Positions 43,786 through 53,898 are shown, numbered from the stretch's first letter. The stretch: DNA of 64,000 nucleotides from Imhoffiella fuscus (GCF_042682685.1 NZ_JBHUHX010000015.1:1-64000); one strand, 5' to 3'. Program-made: numbers and translations. Notes: a model not told the origin generated them from the sequence alone.

Positions 43786-44679
43786 ATGAAACGCACCTAT
43801 CAGATCACCGCCGCCACGCTCATTGCACTGGCCTTCGTCGGCGTCACTCGGCAGCACGCCCAGGCCGAGAGCACGACGGCGACCAGCGACGCCAGCACCA
43901 TCACGACCATCGTCACCGGCGGCCCCAGCAAGAAACAGGCGGCCGAACTCTCCGAGCACGGACTGGCCGCCACCAATGCGATCCATCTGGCGCGGCTGGC
44001 GATCAACGACGGCTATGTGGACAGCGCCAAGAAACTGCTCGCCGACAGCCGCAAACTGCTCGATGAAGTCCGAAAGGAAGACCGTCCGGTCACGGTCACG
44101 ACCGATGTCAAGAACGCGGGCAAGAAGGTCGAACAGGCACGCAACAAGGAACGCATGGACCTGATTCCCATCCTGTCCGAACTCCAGGTGGTCGAAGGCT
44201 TCGACACGCCAGCCAACGCGGCGACCGATACGGCCAAGGACAAGCCACAGACCTCGGCGGACGCCAAACAGACCGCAACCATGGACAAGGCAGCGGAGCA
44301 GCAGGCATCCGCGCGAACCCAAGCGGAAGATAAGGCCATCTCGGAGGCCAAGGAGCATCTGCGCCAGGGCGACCAGCAGGCCGCAGCCAAGGCGTTGAAA
44401 TTGGCGGATCTGACCCTGGTCACCCGGATAGTCAGCCTGCCTCTGGAAGAAACCAGTCAGAAACTGGATGCCGCCATCAAGCTCGTCGACCAAGGCAAGC
44501 TGCACGAGGCCAACCTGGAGCTGAAGCAGATCCAAGATAGCATGGTCCTGACCACGTCGGTCGTGTCCGAACCGGTCGCCGCGACCGATACCGCCCAGGC
44601 CGACGCCCACAACCAGACGGCCCGAAACGACCAACCTCAAAACGATCAAACCAACTCGGCCAAGACCAAGGTCAACTGA
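43786..44679 (+). CDS. YfdX family periplasmic protein
   Basis: 297 residues, signal peptide (1-27), then a YfdX domain interrupted by a T/A/Q-rich linker (about 150-180) and a repetitive N/Q/T-rich tail (from 262). DLIPILSELQVVEGF is diagnostic. YfdX in enterobacteria is EvgA-regulated and linked to acid and drug tolerance. It has GGGGAG before the ATG and its own terminator. Confidence 0.88.
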   Translation: MKRTYQITAATLIALAFVGVTRQHAQAESTTATSDASTITTIVTGGPSKKQAAELSEHGLAATNAIHLARLAINDGYVDSAKKLLADSRKLLDEVRKEDRPVTVTTDVKNAGKKVEQARNKERMDLIPILSELQVVEGFDTPANAATDTAKDKPQTSADAKQTATMDKAAEQQASARTQAEDKAISEAKEHLRQGDQQAAAKALKLADLTLVTRIVSLPLEETSQKLDAAIKLVDQGKLHEANLELKQIQDSMVLTTSVVSEPVAATDTAQADAHNQTARNDQPQNDQTNSAKTKVN

Positions 44680-44724
44680 TCGCGCCCCCGAGGGAAGACG
44701 CCCGGCCTTCCCGCAAAACCGAAA

Positions 44725-44750
44725 GCGGGACCGAAAGGTCCCGCTCCCTT
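44725..44750 (+). terminator. Terminator after the YfdX gene
   Basis: 8-bp stem GCGGGACC/GGTCCCGC with GAAA loop followed by TCCCTTTT. Confidence 0.85.
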
Positions 44751-44802
44751 TTGCCGCAATCGGCACCCCGCCACCCTGACGCGGGATTTCCATTCGCCTC
44801 CA

Positions 44803-45438
44803 CTAGCCGCCAATCAGTCCCAGCAGCTCCAGGCCATCGCGCGCCAGCAGACCGGCCAGAAGCATCAGCAGCAGGCCCAGCAGTCGCATCAGATTGCGGT
44901 AGACCCTTCCGTTCAGATAGGACCGCGACCGGCCTGCGATCAGCGCCAACGCCAGCTTGGATCCGACCAGCAGCAGATAGAAGCTGACCACGAACACCCA
45001 AGGCGCCGCCGCACTCGCGGCCGACGCCTCGGACATGATCGGAGCCCCGACACCGAACCAGAAGAGGTAGGGATGCGGGCTCAAGAAATTCGCCAGGACG
45101 CCCTTGGTCAGCGACTTGGCCGGCCCCTCAGCGGAAGACACATCGATACCGGTGGTACGCAAACCTTCGTACCCCATCGAAAAAACGAAGGCGGCGCCCA
45201 GGAGCGAGATGACGCCGAGGACGGGGTGGAAATCCGCAAGCCCCGACACCAGAAACCAGGTCGCCAGGATGATCGGCAGATCCGTAAGGACCGGAGCGAA
45301 GGCGATCCGTACACCCGCCTGCACGCCGTGACGCAAGGTCTCGGAGATCACCAGCGCCAGCAGCGGTCCAGGAGCCAGTCCAGCGGAAATACCGAGCAAA
45401 GCACCGACGGAAAGGTAATGCACGACATCCTGATGCAT
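44803..45438 (-). CDS. LysE/RhtB family exporter
   Basis: 211 residues, about six transmembrane helices. ISAGLAPGPLLALVIS near residue 20 is the LysE signature (G-x-x-x-G-P-x-x). Exports amino acids or derivatives; the substrate is unknown. Ends close to the YfdX terminator; 27 bases downstream of the DUF1820 gene, so probably one transcript. Confidence 0.88.
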   Translation of the reverse strand: MHQDVVHYLSVGALLGISAGLAPGPLLALVISETLRHGVQAGVRIAFAPVLTDLPIILATWFLVSGLADFHPVLGVISLLGAAFVFSMGYEGLRTTGIDVSSAEGPAKSLTKGVLANFLSPHPYLFWFGVGAPIMSEASAASAAAPWVFVVSFYLLLVGSKLALALIAGRSRSYLNGRVYRNLMRLLGLLLMLLAGLLARDGLELLGLIGG

Positions 45439-45465
45439 GCGGTCACTGCGCCTCTGCGATCCCGG

Positions 45466-45795
45466 TCACTCGCGCCCCTTGGGTTTCAGCGGCATTGGGA
45501 AAGGGGTGATGGTCGCGCCCTCGCTCGTGCCGACGATGCGATTCTGTCCCTCCTTGCTGACTTCGTCGATACGGATGACGGCGTGCATGGGGATGTAGGT
45601 CCGCTTGACGCCCTCGAACTCGGCCTTGAGCTTCTCCTCCGAGGGATCGACAAGGATCTCGGAACGCTCGCCGAAGAGGATGTCGGCGACCTCGACGAAG
45701 GCGTACAGGTTGCTCGAATCGACGCTACGGGCATGGAGCTGATAGATATTCCCCTGATTGAGGAAGCTGATGCGGTAGATGCTGTGGTCACTCAT
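45466..45795 (-). CDS. DUF1820 family protein
   Basis: 109 residues. The pattern YRISFLNQGNIYQLHAR, GERSEILVDPSEEKLKAEF and YIPMHAVIRIDEV is that of a small, widely conserved gammaproteobacterial family without known function. The ATG at 45793-45795 is preferred over the frame's earlier ATG. No membrane segment. Confidence 0.88.
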   Translation of the reverse strand: MSDHSIYRISFLNQGNIYQLHARSVDSSNLYAFVEVADILFGERSEILVDPSEEKLKAEFEGVKRTYIPMHAVIRIDEVSKEGQNRIVGTSEGATITPFPMPLKPKGRE

Positions 45796-46045
45796 ATGGA
45801 AACGTCCTGACATTGGCCATCGTCTTCGGCTCAGAGCGGAGGCACGCACGCTGTCGCGGCCCCGTGGGCGCAGCCTACGCTAGAGATTCTCATCCTCCAA
45901 GAGAGCGCCCCCGCACCGGAAGGGATCCACCGACTATCGGTCGGCAGCACACGTGTCCCGATGCCCAGACCCGACGCCAACGGACTTGATCGCCGAGACG
46001 CCCCGACCGATAGTGGGTGCCGAGACTCGGAGATCGGATCAGACG

Positions 46046-47263
46046 ATGACGCGAGAGCCCAGCGATTCCCGGCCCGACCCAGGCGGCACACCGCCGCCCG
46101 GAGCAGTGAACCCACGCCCAGAACACGGCCACCGGCACCCAAGAGCGGCACGGCATCGCCACGCCCGTCGGCTGTCCCGACCGCGCCTGCCGAGAGCCAA
46201 GCGAGCGCCCCCCGGACTGCCGGCCGGCATCGAGTATCACGAGCTGACCGCAACCTCGCCGGATACGCCGACCCGCATCCTCTGCACCGACTACAGCCCG
46301 GAGCGCATGGAAACCCAGGAGATCAGCGACGTCGCGGCCTTCCTCGCCATCCACCGTCCGAGCTGGACCCGGGTGCGCTGGATCCACGTCGAAGGGCTCC
46401 AGGACCAGAGCGCGCTGCGCACCCTGGCCGAGAAGTACAAGCTGCACCCGCTCGCCATCGAGGACGTTCTGGACCGGGCGCAGCGACCCAAGCTGGAAGA
46501 CTATCCAGGGGAGGACGACCTGCCGGGCCGGCTGTTCGTCATGGCGCACGGAATCCAACTGATCGAGGGCCAACTGATCTCCGAGCCCACCGGATTCTTC
46601 CTCGGGCGCACCACGCTGCTGAGCTTCCAGCACAGCACCTGTCCTGCGATCGGGGAGATCCGCAAACGCCTGGACAGCCCGCGCTCGCGGGTGCGCCAGA
46701 ACGATGCCAGCTTTCTGCTCTACGTCCTGATCGATGCGATGGTCGATCGCTACTTTCCCATCCTGGACGCCAGCTCGGAACGCCTGGAGGCCGTCGAGGA
46801 CGAGGTGCTCACCCGGCCCGAAGCACTGAGCCTGCACGCCATGCACGAGATCAAGCGCGACTTGGTGATGATCCGCCGCAGCGCCTGGCCGATGCGCGAG
46901 CTGGTCGCCCAGCTCCAGCGCGAGCGCCACGAGTGCCTGTCCGAGATCGCCCAGACCTATTTCCGCGACGTCTACGACCATTGCGTCCAGATCATCGACC
47001 TGATCGAGACCTACCGCGAAATCGCCAGCGCCGTGACCGAGACCTACGTCTCTCTGGTCTCGAACCGCACCAACGACATCATGAAGGTCCTGACCGTCAT
47101 CGGAACCATCTTCATTCCGCTGACCTTCCTCGCCGGGGTCTATGGGATGAACCTCGAAATGCCCGAGACTCACTGGGCGCCGGCCTATCCACTGTTCTGG
47201 ATCACCTGCCTGGTGATCGCCGGCATCATGCTCTGGCGCTTCAAGCGCGGCGGCTGGCTCTAG
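46046..47263 (+). CDS. corA: CorA-family magnesium/cobalt transporter
   Basis: 405 residues. GMN motif in VYGMNLEMPE after the first C-terminal transmembrane helix, second helix before KRGGW. The cytoplasmic funnel domain starts near residue 60. The N-terminal 55-60 residues form an unusual R/P/H-rich tail not seen in typical CorA. The start is uncertain; ATG at 45953 would add 31 residues. Confidence 0.92.
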   Translation: MTREPSDSRPDPGGTPPPGAVNPRPEHGHRHPRAARHRHARRLSRPRLPRAKRAPPGLPAGIEYHELTATSPDTPTRILCTDYSPERMETQEISDVAAFLAIHRPSWTRVRWIHVEGLQDQSALRTLAEKYKLHPLAIEDVLDRAQRPKLEDYPGEDDLPGRLFVMAHGIQLIEGQLISEPTGFFLGRTTLLSFQHSTCPAIGEIRKRLDSPRSRVRQNDASFLLYVLIDAMVDRYFPILDASSERLEAVEDEVLTRPEALSLHAMHEIKRDLVMIRRSAWPMRELVAQLQRERHECLSEIAQTYFRDVYDHCVQIIDLIETYREIASAVTETYVSLVSNRTNDIMKVLTVIGTIFIPLTFLAGVYGMNLEMPETHWAPAYPLFWITCLVIAGIMLWRFKRGGWL

Positions 47264-47322
47264 CGCGAGAAACGCGAACGACCGCGCCCGATCTCAATCC
47301 ACCCCAGCGAGGCATCTCCACC

Positions 47323-48312
47323 ATGACCGACAGTGCCGACCCAGCCAAGGTCTCACGCAGCCTGGGCATCGATTTCCTACGTGCCGTCTGCATCCTCTAC
47401 ATCGTCGGATACTGGCATCTGATCCCCTACACCACCGCCCTGCCCGGCTACGCCAACTGGTTCACCGAAGGGCTCAAATACGTCGCGCTCTCGACCTTCG
47501 TCTTCTGCTCCGGCTATCTGCTCGGACGCGCGCGCATCCAGCTCGACCCGCGCGGGCTCTGGTCCTTCTACCAGCGACGTCTGCTGCGCATCTATCCCCT
47601 CTATCTGATCGCGCTGGTGGCGTTCGGTCTCTACGGCATCGCCAGTTGGGGACAGGTCCGCGACGGCGCGCTCCTGACCTCCATGTTCACGCCCCCGGCC
47701 ATGCCGACCCTCTGGTTCATCACCATGATCATGGTGTTCTATCTGGTCGTGCCGCTGCTGATCCGCGTCGCCGACCGACCGCTGCCGACCGTCCTCATCG
47801 GCCTGCTCCTGGCATTGGCGCTCGCCGCGCAGCATCTGTGGGTCCGGCACATCGACATCCGCATCTTCATGTATCTGCCGGTCTTCGTCTTCGGCATCCT
47901 CTACCAGCGCCAACCGTCCTGGCGCGCCCTGGCCGAACGCCATCGCTGGGCACTGCTGGCGCTCGCCCTGCTTCTGCTGCCGAGCAGCCGTTTCGGCAAC
48001 GAATGGACCCTGACCGGCGGCCTCACCATCGTCCCGCTGCTGCTGGCGAGCGCCACCGCTGCCGTCCTCTTCGCCGACCGTCTCGCCGCCCGGCTCCATG
48101 CCAACAGCATCGCCTGGCTCGCCTACACGAGTTTCGGCTTCTACCTGGTGCACCGTCTGGTCTTCAAGGCAAGCATCGCGTTCTATTTCCCGGCCGAAGG
48201 CTGGCATCAAGTCGGCTATCTCATCGCCATCGCCGTCCCTCTCAGCCTGCTGATCGGTTATGGCATGCAACGCGGCTACGACAGGATCATCGCACGCCGA
48301 ACGGCGACCTGA
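47323..48312 (+). CDS. Acyltransferase 3 (OafA-type) membrane protein
   Basis: 329 residues, about ten helices. The catalytic histidine/arginine pattern of AT3 proteins is partial: FLRAVCILYIVGYWH near residue 18-33 and FYQRRLLRIYPLY near 86. Such enzymes O-acylate surface sugars, lipids or peptidoglycan. 59 bases after corA and 43 before the acylase gene. Acceptor unknown. Confidence 0.8.
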   Translation: MTDSADPAKVSRSLGIDFLRAVCILYIVGYWHLIPYTTALPGYANWFTEGLKYVALSTFVFCSGYLLGRARIQLDPRGLWSFYQRRLLRIYPLYLIALVAFGLYGIASWGQVRDGALLTSMFTPPAMPTLWFITMIMVFYLVVPLLIRVADRPLPTVLIGLLLALALAAQHLWVRHIDIRIFMYLPVFVFGILYQRQPSWRALAERHRWALLALALLLLPSSRFGNEWTLTGGLTIVPLLLASATAAVLFADRLAARLHANSIAWLAYTSFGFYLVHRLVFKASIAFYFPAEGWHQVGYLIAIAVPLSLLIGYGMQRGYDRIIARRTAT

Positions 48313-48355
48313 GACGACACCGAAGGCTCGATCGCTGAACCGGAGGATTCGAGAC

Positions 48356-50740
48356 ATGAGGCACCCCACCGCTCGACGCCAACTTCCCCGCGTGCTGGTC
48401 CGGATTCCGGTCGGCCTGGTTCTGATCGCGCTCGCGGGTCTCGGCGGACTGCTGGGGGCGATCTACGCCAGCCTGCCGCCAGTCGATGGCAGCGAAACGC
48501 TGGCCGGACTGCATGCCGAGGTCGTCCTCGAACGGGATGCGCGCGAGCGCGTCAGCATCCAGGCGTCCGATCCGGAGGATCTGCTGTTCGGGCTCGGCTA
48601 CGCCCACGCCCAGGATCGCTATTTCCAGATGGATCTGCTGCGCCGGGTCGGAAGTGGAACCCTCGCCGAGCTGATCGGATCGGCCGGCATCAACGCCGAC
48701 CGTGGCGCGCGGCTGCACGACCTCGCCGGTACGGCGCGCGCATCGCTCGCCCGACTCGGCCCGAACGAGCGCGCCCTGCTCGACGCCTATGTTCGGGGCG
48801 TCAACGCGGGTCTGGCGAGTCTGACGGCACCGCCCTGGGAATACCTGCTCCTGCGCCAATCGCCCGCACCCTGGCGCCCGGTCGACAGCCTCCATGTGGT
48901 CCTGGCCATGTTTCGCGATCTCCAGGAGGAGACCAACCGGGCCGAACGCGCCCTGGACCTGGCCTCGCGGACGCTGGATCCGAGCGTCTTCGCGCTCTTC
49001 AGACTCTCCCCCGGTCCCTGGGAAGCGCCGATCGAAGGATCCGCCGGAACCTGGCCAACGGTTCGCATCCCGGCCTCGGGACCAGCCGCCGCATCGAGCG
49101 CACCGGTCCCGCCGCCTATCCCCGACCCCATGCCGGCCGGCAGCAACGCGTTCGCCGTCGGCGGAGCGCTCACTCGGGACGGTCGCGCACTGATCGCCAA
49201 CGACATGCATCTGACGCTGCGGGTGCCGACCATCTGGTATCCGATCCGTCTCCAGCGCAGCGGCGACAGACCGATCGATGCGGTCGGAGTCAGCCTGCCC
49301 GGCGCTCCGGCACTGGTGGTCGGCAGCAACGGACACATCGCCTGGGGCCTGACCAACAGCTATGGCGACTGGCTCGACCATGTGGTTCTGGAGCTGGACC
49401 CGACCGACCCGACTCGCTATCGCACCCCGGACGGCTGGCGCACCCTGGAGTCCCGTACCGAGTGGATTCCGGTTGCGGGCGCCGAACCGGTACGGTTCAA
49501 GGTCCAGCAGTCGATCTGGGGGCCGGTGGTCGGCCATGACCCGGACGGCCGTCCGCTCGCCCTGCGCTGGGTGGCCCAGGAGCCGGAGGCGCTCAATCTG
49601 CAACTGATGCGGATGGTCGAGCAAACCTCGGCCGAGTCGGCGCTGCGGCTCGCACCCAACTGCGGCGTTCCGGCCCAGAACATCCTGGTGGCCTCGGACA
49701 GCGGCGAGGTCGGCTGGACCATCCTCGGCCGCGTCCCACGTCGACAGGGGCTCGATGGCCCCCGCCCGCAAAGCTGGGCCGACGGCCAGACGGGCTGGTT
49801 CGGCTGGCTGGAGCCGGATGAGGTGCCCCGGATCGGACCGGATCGCGGGGCGCGTCTCTGGACCGCCAACGCACGGGTGGTCGATCTGAACGCACAGCGT
49901 CTGCTCGGCGACGGCGGCTACGACCTGGGTGCCCGGGCACGCCGCATCCGCGATCGGCTCATGGAGCGCGAAATCTTCGATGAGTCGGCGCTCTTCGACA
50001 TCCAGCTCGACGACCGTGCCGAACTCATGGAGGGCTGGTATCGGCGACTGAACGCCTTGGTCCAGGCCCGACCGGCATCGCCTGAGCGATCCGCGCTCCT
50101 GACACTCCTCGCCGACTGGGACGGCAGGGCGAGCACCGACTCGGTCGCCTACCGGCTGACACGCGAATGGCGCACAGCGGTCTCGGCGGCCGTGCTCGAC
50201 GCACTCAACCAGCCCCTGAGCCGACTCTCGAACGACTATCGGCTCGCCGACCTGCCCCGCACTGAGGTCGCGGTCTGGTCCATCCTGCGCGATCCGCCAG
50301 ACTGGGTCCCACCCGGCTATGGCGACTGGAACGCGCTGGAGAATCGATGTCTGGAGCGGGTGATCACCCCTCGAAACATGCCCGAGCCCTGGTCGGAGCA
50401 CACCTGGGGCGCGCGCAACACGACCGCCATCGCGCATCCATTCTCGCCACTCCTGCCGAGCTGGATCCGATCCTGGCTGGACCTGCCGCCACGCCCCATC
50501 CCCGGCGATTCGAACGTCCCGCGCGTCGCCAGTCCCACTCACGGGGCCTCGGAACGTCTGGTCGTCGCCCCCGGCGCGGAGTCGCGCGGCATCCTCCAGC
50601 TACCTGGCGGGCCCAACGCCCATCCCTTCGCCGCCGCGCGCGAGGGCGACTATGACGCCTGGGTCGCTGGAGAACCGGTCGCCCTGCTGCCCGGACCGGC
50701 AAGACACCGGCGCATCCTGCGCCCCATCGCCAACGACTGA
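48356..50740 (+). CDS. Penicillin acylase family Ntn-hydrolase
   Basis: 794 residues. Single N-terminal hydrophobic anchor (about 15-38), an alpha subunit, and the self-cleavage site at G262-S263 (GSNAFAVGG), where Ser would be the N-terminal nucleophile of the beta subunit. Downstream HLTLRVPTIWYPI, GLTNSYGDW and TWGARN match the family. Members hydrolyse beta-lactams or N-acyl-homoserine lactones. GGAGG precedes ATG. Its stop overlaps the next gene. Confidence 0.88.
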   Translation: MRHPTARRQLPRVLVRIPVGLVLIALAGLGGLLGAIYASLPPVDGSETLAGLHAEVVLERDARERVSIQASDPEDLLFGLGYAHAQDRYFQMDLLRRVGSGTLAELIGSAGINADRGARLHDLAGTARASLARLGPNERALLDAYVRGVNAGLASLTAPPWEYLLLRQSPAPWRPVDSLHVVLAMFRDLQEETNRAERALDLASRTLDPSVFALFRLSPGPWEAPIEGSAGTWPTVRIPASGPAAASSAPVPPPIPDPMPAGSNAFAVGGALTRDGRALIANDMHLTLRVPTIWYPIRLQRSGDRPIDAVGVSLPGAPALVVGSNGHIAWGLTNSYGDWLDHVVLELDPTDPTRYRTPDGWRTLESRTEWIPVAGAEPVRFKVQQSIWGPVVGHDPDGRPLALRWVAQEPEALNLQLMRMVEQTSAESALRLAPNCGVPAQNILVASDSGEVGWTILGRVPRRQGLDGPRPQSWADGQTGWFGWLEPDEVPRIGPDRGARLWTANARVVDLNAQRLLGDGGYDLGARARRIRDRLMEREIFDESALFDIQLDDRAELMEGWYRRLNALVQARPASPERSALLTLLADWDGRASTDSVAYRLTREWRTAVSAAVLDALNQPLSRLSNDYRLADLPRTEVAVWSILRDPPDWVPPGYGDWNALENRCLERVITPRNMPEPWSEHTWGARNTTAIAHPFSPLLPSWIRSWLDLPPRPIPGDSNVPRVASPTHGASERLVVAPGAESRGILQLPGGPNAHPFAAAREGDYDAWVAGEPVALLPGPARHRRILRPIAND

Positions 50741-51762
50741 TGCCCGTCCGCCCCCATCCTCCAAGCCCCGCAAGCCGAATCAGGCGACATGCGACGCGGC
50801 TCGGGCTGTGTGCGTCCATGCTTCTGTCGTCGTGCCAGACCAGCGCCGATAACATCGAGCTGAGCGGAGAAGCCAGTGTCGGCTATGACACCAACCCCGC
50901 GCAGAGCCACGCGAGCGAGGATCTGGCCTTCGCCCGCATCGCGCTCGGCGCCGCAAAAACGCTGACCCTGGACCAGTCGGATCTGAGATTCGCCCTCGAC
51001 GGCTGGTACCGCGACTACGCAGCCGACAACGACAGCTATCGCCTGGCCCTGAGTTCCGCCTGGTCGCGCCCCACGGCGCGCGACAGGGGTCTGCTGACGC
51101 TCTCGGTCGCGGGGGCGATCTACCGCGACGCACTGGTCCCGGCCGACGCGCGCAACGAGGCCGCGCTAACCTTGCGCTACGATCGCATCCTGAACGCCCG
51201 CGACACCGTCGGTCTCTCGGCCGAGGTTCGCCGGCTCGACTATCGCAACCCATCCCTGCCCTGGTCGGGTCGGCCCGGATCCGGCTCGGGCCTGCAGCTC
51301 TCGCACGGCCGAGGCAAGACATCGGGCAGACAGGGACCAGGACGTCAATCAGCCGCACGGGAACAGCGACGCGACGACCAACGCTCGACCATCGCCCTCG
51401 ACGCCAGTCACGCCTGGTCCCCGGCCCTCTCGACCCGAATCACCCTGGCCCATGCGCGCAACGCATCGACGGTCGCACTCGAATCCTACGATCGCAGCGG
51501 CATCGGATTTTCGGCTCGGTTTATGCTGAATCATTCCTGGCTGCTGGAGTCCGGCCTTGGCTGGTCGCGCTCCGACTACAGCCACACCCAACGCCGGTTG
51601 GAGCGCCGGGACGAGGAACTGAATGCGGCGTTGGTCATACGACACCGGCTCGGCGCACGCGAACTCTTCTGCGGACTGGATTGGCTAAACGACAAGTCGA
51701 CAATCGATGAACGCTCATTTCGACAACAGGTGATCCAGTGCGGCATGGCCTGGTCTTTCTGA
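50740..51762 (+). CDS. Outer-membrane beta-barrel/lipoprotein, unknown
   Basis: 340 residues. N-terminus with a basic lead and LLSSC lipobox-like sequence (Cys at about 32), then a pattern of alternating strands typical of a barrel, ending in phenylalanine (MAWSF). A charged Q/R/G-rich loop (about 180-215) may face outside. No confident family; similar to surface-assembly modulator-like barrels (DUF560) in general look only. ATG overlaps the acylase stop (TGATG). Confidence 0.65.
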   Translation: MPVRPHPPSPASRIRRHATRLGLCASMLLSSCQTSADNIELSGEASVGYDTNPAQSHASEDLAFARIALGAAKTLTLDQSDLRFALDGWYRDYAADNDSYRLALSSAWSRPTARDRGLLTLSVAGAIYRDALVPADARNEAALTLRYDRILNARDTVGLSAEVRRLDYRNPSLPWSGRPGSGSGLQLSHGRGKTSGRQGPGRQSAAREQRRDDQRSTIALDASHAWSPALSTRITLAHARNASTVALESYDRSGIGFSARFMLNHSWLLESGLGWSRSDYSHTQRRLERRDEELNAALVIRHRLGARELFCGLDWLNDKSTIDERSFRQQVIQCGMAWSF

Positions 51763-52124
51763 AACGCGCCCTCAACGTGCTGGCGCTCTGCTGCATTTCG
51801 AGCGTGTGGGCCGAGGATCCCTGGCTGGCGCGCGTGCAGAACGTCGAGCCGGACCGGGTCACGCTCGCGATCGAGAACGCGGCCGAAGGCGGCCCCCGCA
51901 CCGTCGTGGTGGCGGTCGACCCACAGTCCGGCCCGAGCGGAATCGCACCGGGACAGCTGATCCGGGTCTGGCCTGGTGCGCCACCCGGCACCGACGGCAT
52001 CTGGAATCAGGCGCGCCTGGTGCCCTTCGAGCGCGGTCCCGGCCTCACCGACCGCACCGGCGTGCGCACCCGCATCAGGTTCGGCGCCCAGCGTGGATTC
52101 GGCGGAGGCCGAGGTGGACGTTAA
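51738..52124 (+). CDS. Small exported protein, unknown
   Basis: 128 residues with a signal peptide (to about VWA, residue 25) and a mature part of beta character ending in a G/R-rich tail. Start is GTG (51738) inside the end of the upstream gene. Overlaps the sensor kinase start by 11 bases. Position between a barrel and a sensor kinase suggests a periplasmic ligand or partner for sensing. Confidence 0.65.
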   Translation: MRHGLVFLKRALNVLALCCISSVWAEDPWLARVQNVEPDRVTLAIENAAEGGPRTVVVAVDPQSGPSGIAPGQLIRVWPGAPPGTDGIWNQARLVPFERGPGLTDRTGVRTRIRFGAQRGFGGGRGGR

Positions 52125-53685
52125 AGGCGGCAGCGGACGGCTGCCGCCGCTCTGGCTCGGGCATCTGCTGGTCTTCGGGCTGCTGTTCGCGCTGGTCCTG
52201 ACCTGGTTCTTCGTCCAGACCCGCCAGGCGCAACGCCTCTTCCTCGAAGACGCCAGCGAGCACGCCCGGCTGCTGACCGATGCGGTCATCCTCCATGCGC
52301 GCGGCGCACTGATGGCAGAGGAGATGACCGAATCGCTGCTGACCCGCTCGCTCGCCAACTCGGCACGTTTCGTCGCCTATCTCGACGCCATCGCACCCTT
52401 TCGCGCCGAGGAGTTGAGCGCCTTCGCCGCCGAGGCCGGGCTCTCGGTGATCCGGATCGTGCGCGCGGCCGAAAGCGTCCAGGGGCCGCCCGACTGGCGG
52501 CCGAACCAGCCGCTCGATTGCAGCCGGCTCGACCAACTCATCCTCATGCGCTCCACCCACACCCTCCTCTATGGACTCGGGAACGCGGACGGTAACGGTT
52601 GCATCCTGGTCGGCATGGACAGTCGCGACAGCGAGGCGCTGGAAGCGGCGGTCGGTCTGCCAAAGGCGTTAGAGTCAGTCGCGGCCCTACCGGGCGTGGT
52701 TACCGTTCGTCTGGAGGGCCAGCCCCGCACCCGCACGACGCAACCCCTGGAATGCAGCCTGCCGCAGGTCTCCATCCGACAGTTCGCAAACGGGCTGACG
52801 GTCGCCCAGGCGCGCGCCTCGGTGGCCGGGGCACGCCTGTTGCTCGAATTGGACGCCGGCCCGCTGATCAAGATGCGCGAACGGCTGTGGCTCGAATTCC
52901 TCGCCTTCATGGCCGCACTCCTGCTGGCCGGTGGCACCGGGACCTTGATCCTGCTCCGCCACCAGCGCGCCCACGAGCGCCAGCGGCTCGACTACGAGCG
53001 CCGTCTGTACCGCCAACGCGAAGAGGCCGCCCTGGGTCGAGCCGCCGCCGCCATCGCCCACGAGATCCGCAATCCGCTCAACGCCATGGCGATGGGGCTG
53101 CAGCGTCTGCAACTGGAGGCCGATGAGCTCGACCCAGAGCACCGGCGTCTGGTCGAGCTGGTCGCCCAGGCGGTGCGACGCACCAACGGCTCCGTCACCG
53201 GGCTGCTGGACTATGCCCGGCCGGTACGCCCGCGCAGCGAGCGCATCGCGCTCGATCGGCTGGTCGCGGATCGGCTGAGCCTCTATCGCCAGCGGCTCGA
53301 CGACAGCGGCATCCGACTCGAGGCGAGCTTGCGGCCGGAGACCTGGATCAGCGCCGACCCGGATCTCCTGACCCAGGTCCTGGACAACCTCCTGCGCAAC
53401 GCCCTGGAGGCACAGCCGCGAGGCGGAGACATCCAGGCCCGAGTCGAACGCGACGGCGACCAGGCGCGCCTGATCGTCGCCAATCCCGGACTGGAGCTGG
53501 AAGCCGCCGAGGTCGAGCGCATCCTGGAACCCTGGTTCACCACCAAGGCCGAGGGAACCGGACTGGGCCTGGCCATCTCGCAGCGCATCGTCGCCGCGCA
53601 CGGCGGACGGCTGGAGATCAGGGTTCCGACGCCGGGACGGCTGAGCCTTTCGGTGACGATGCCGATACGGGGAGCAACAGACTGA
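52114..53685 (+). CDS. Sensor histidine kinase (ZraS/NtrB-like)
   Basis: 523 residues. TM1 at 12-33, a periplasmic domain (about 34-258) with three cysteines (C136, C163, C214), TM2 at 259-281, then a HisKA domain with phospho-accepting H316 in AHEIRNPLNAM and a HATPase with N, G1 and G2 boxes (GTGLGLAIS). GTG start at 52114 is preceded by GGAGG. The partner is the NtrC-type regulator at 53953, across a repeat insertion. Confidence 0.9.
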   Translation: MDVKGGSGRLPPLWLGHLLVFGLLFALVLTWFFVQTRQAQRLFLEDASEHARLLTDAVILHARGALMAEEMTESLLTRSLANSARFVAYLDAIAPFRAEELSAFAAEAGLSVIRIVRAAESVQGPPDWRPNQPLDCSRLDQLILMRSTHTLLYGLGNADGNGCILVGMDSRDSEALEAAVGLPKALESVAALPGVVTVRLEGQPRTRTTQPLECSLPQVSIRQFANGLTVAQARASVAGARLLLELDAGPLIKMRERLWLEFLAFMAALLLAGGTGTLILLRHQRAHERQRLDYERRLYRQREEAALGRAAAAIAHEIRNPLNAMAMGLQRLQLEADELDPEHRRLVELVAQAVRRTNGSVTGLLDYARPVRPRSERIALDRLVADRLSLYRQRLDDSGIRLEASLRPETWISADPDLLTQVLDNLLRNALEAQPRGGDIQARVERDGDQARLIVANPGLELEAAEVERILEPWFTTKAEGTGLGLAISQRIVAAHGGRLEIRVPTPGRLSLSVTMPIRGATD

Positions 53686-53705
53686 TGCGTCGAGAGCCGG
53701 GTCTC

Positions 53706-53898
53706 GTAGGGCGCAATAGGCCGCCGTCAACGGGTACCTACACCCCTTCGATGCCGGCGATACGCTCGCTGCATTGCAGACCGATCGACCCCGGAGCGGC
53801 CGTATTGCGCCGTATCACCGTATGCAAACGACGAACGGGGTCGAAAGCTCAATGCCTTTCCCCATGCGGCGCAATACGCTATCGCTATTGCGCCCTAC
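53706..53898 (+). repeat. Composite dispersed palindromic repeat, copy 2
   Basis: A 110-bp unit (53706-53815), a 47-base spacer, and a 36-bp palindrome (53863-53898). Same architecture as 22208-22391 read on the opposite strand; the outer ~18 bases of each unit are nearly identical while the interior of the long unit differs. It separates the kinase and regulator genes. Confidence 0.8.

Noticed and set aside
48287..50542. 751-codon open frame on the minus strand
   Set aside because: It is the antisense shadow of the acylase gene, a common effect of high GC; composition and lack of domains rule it out.
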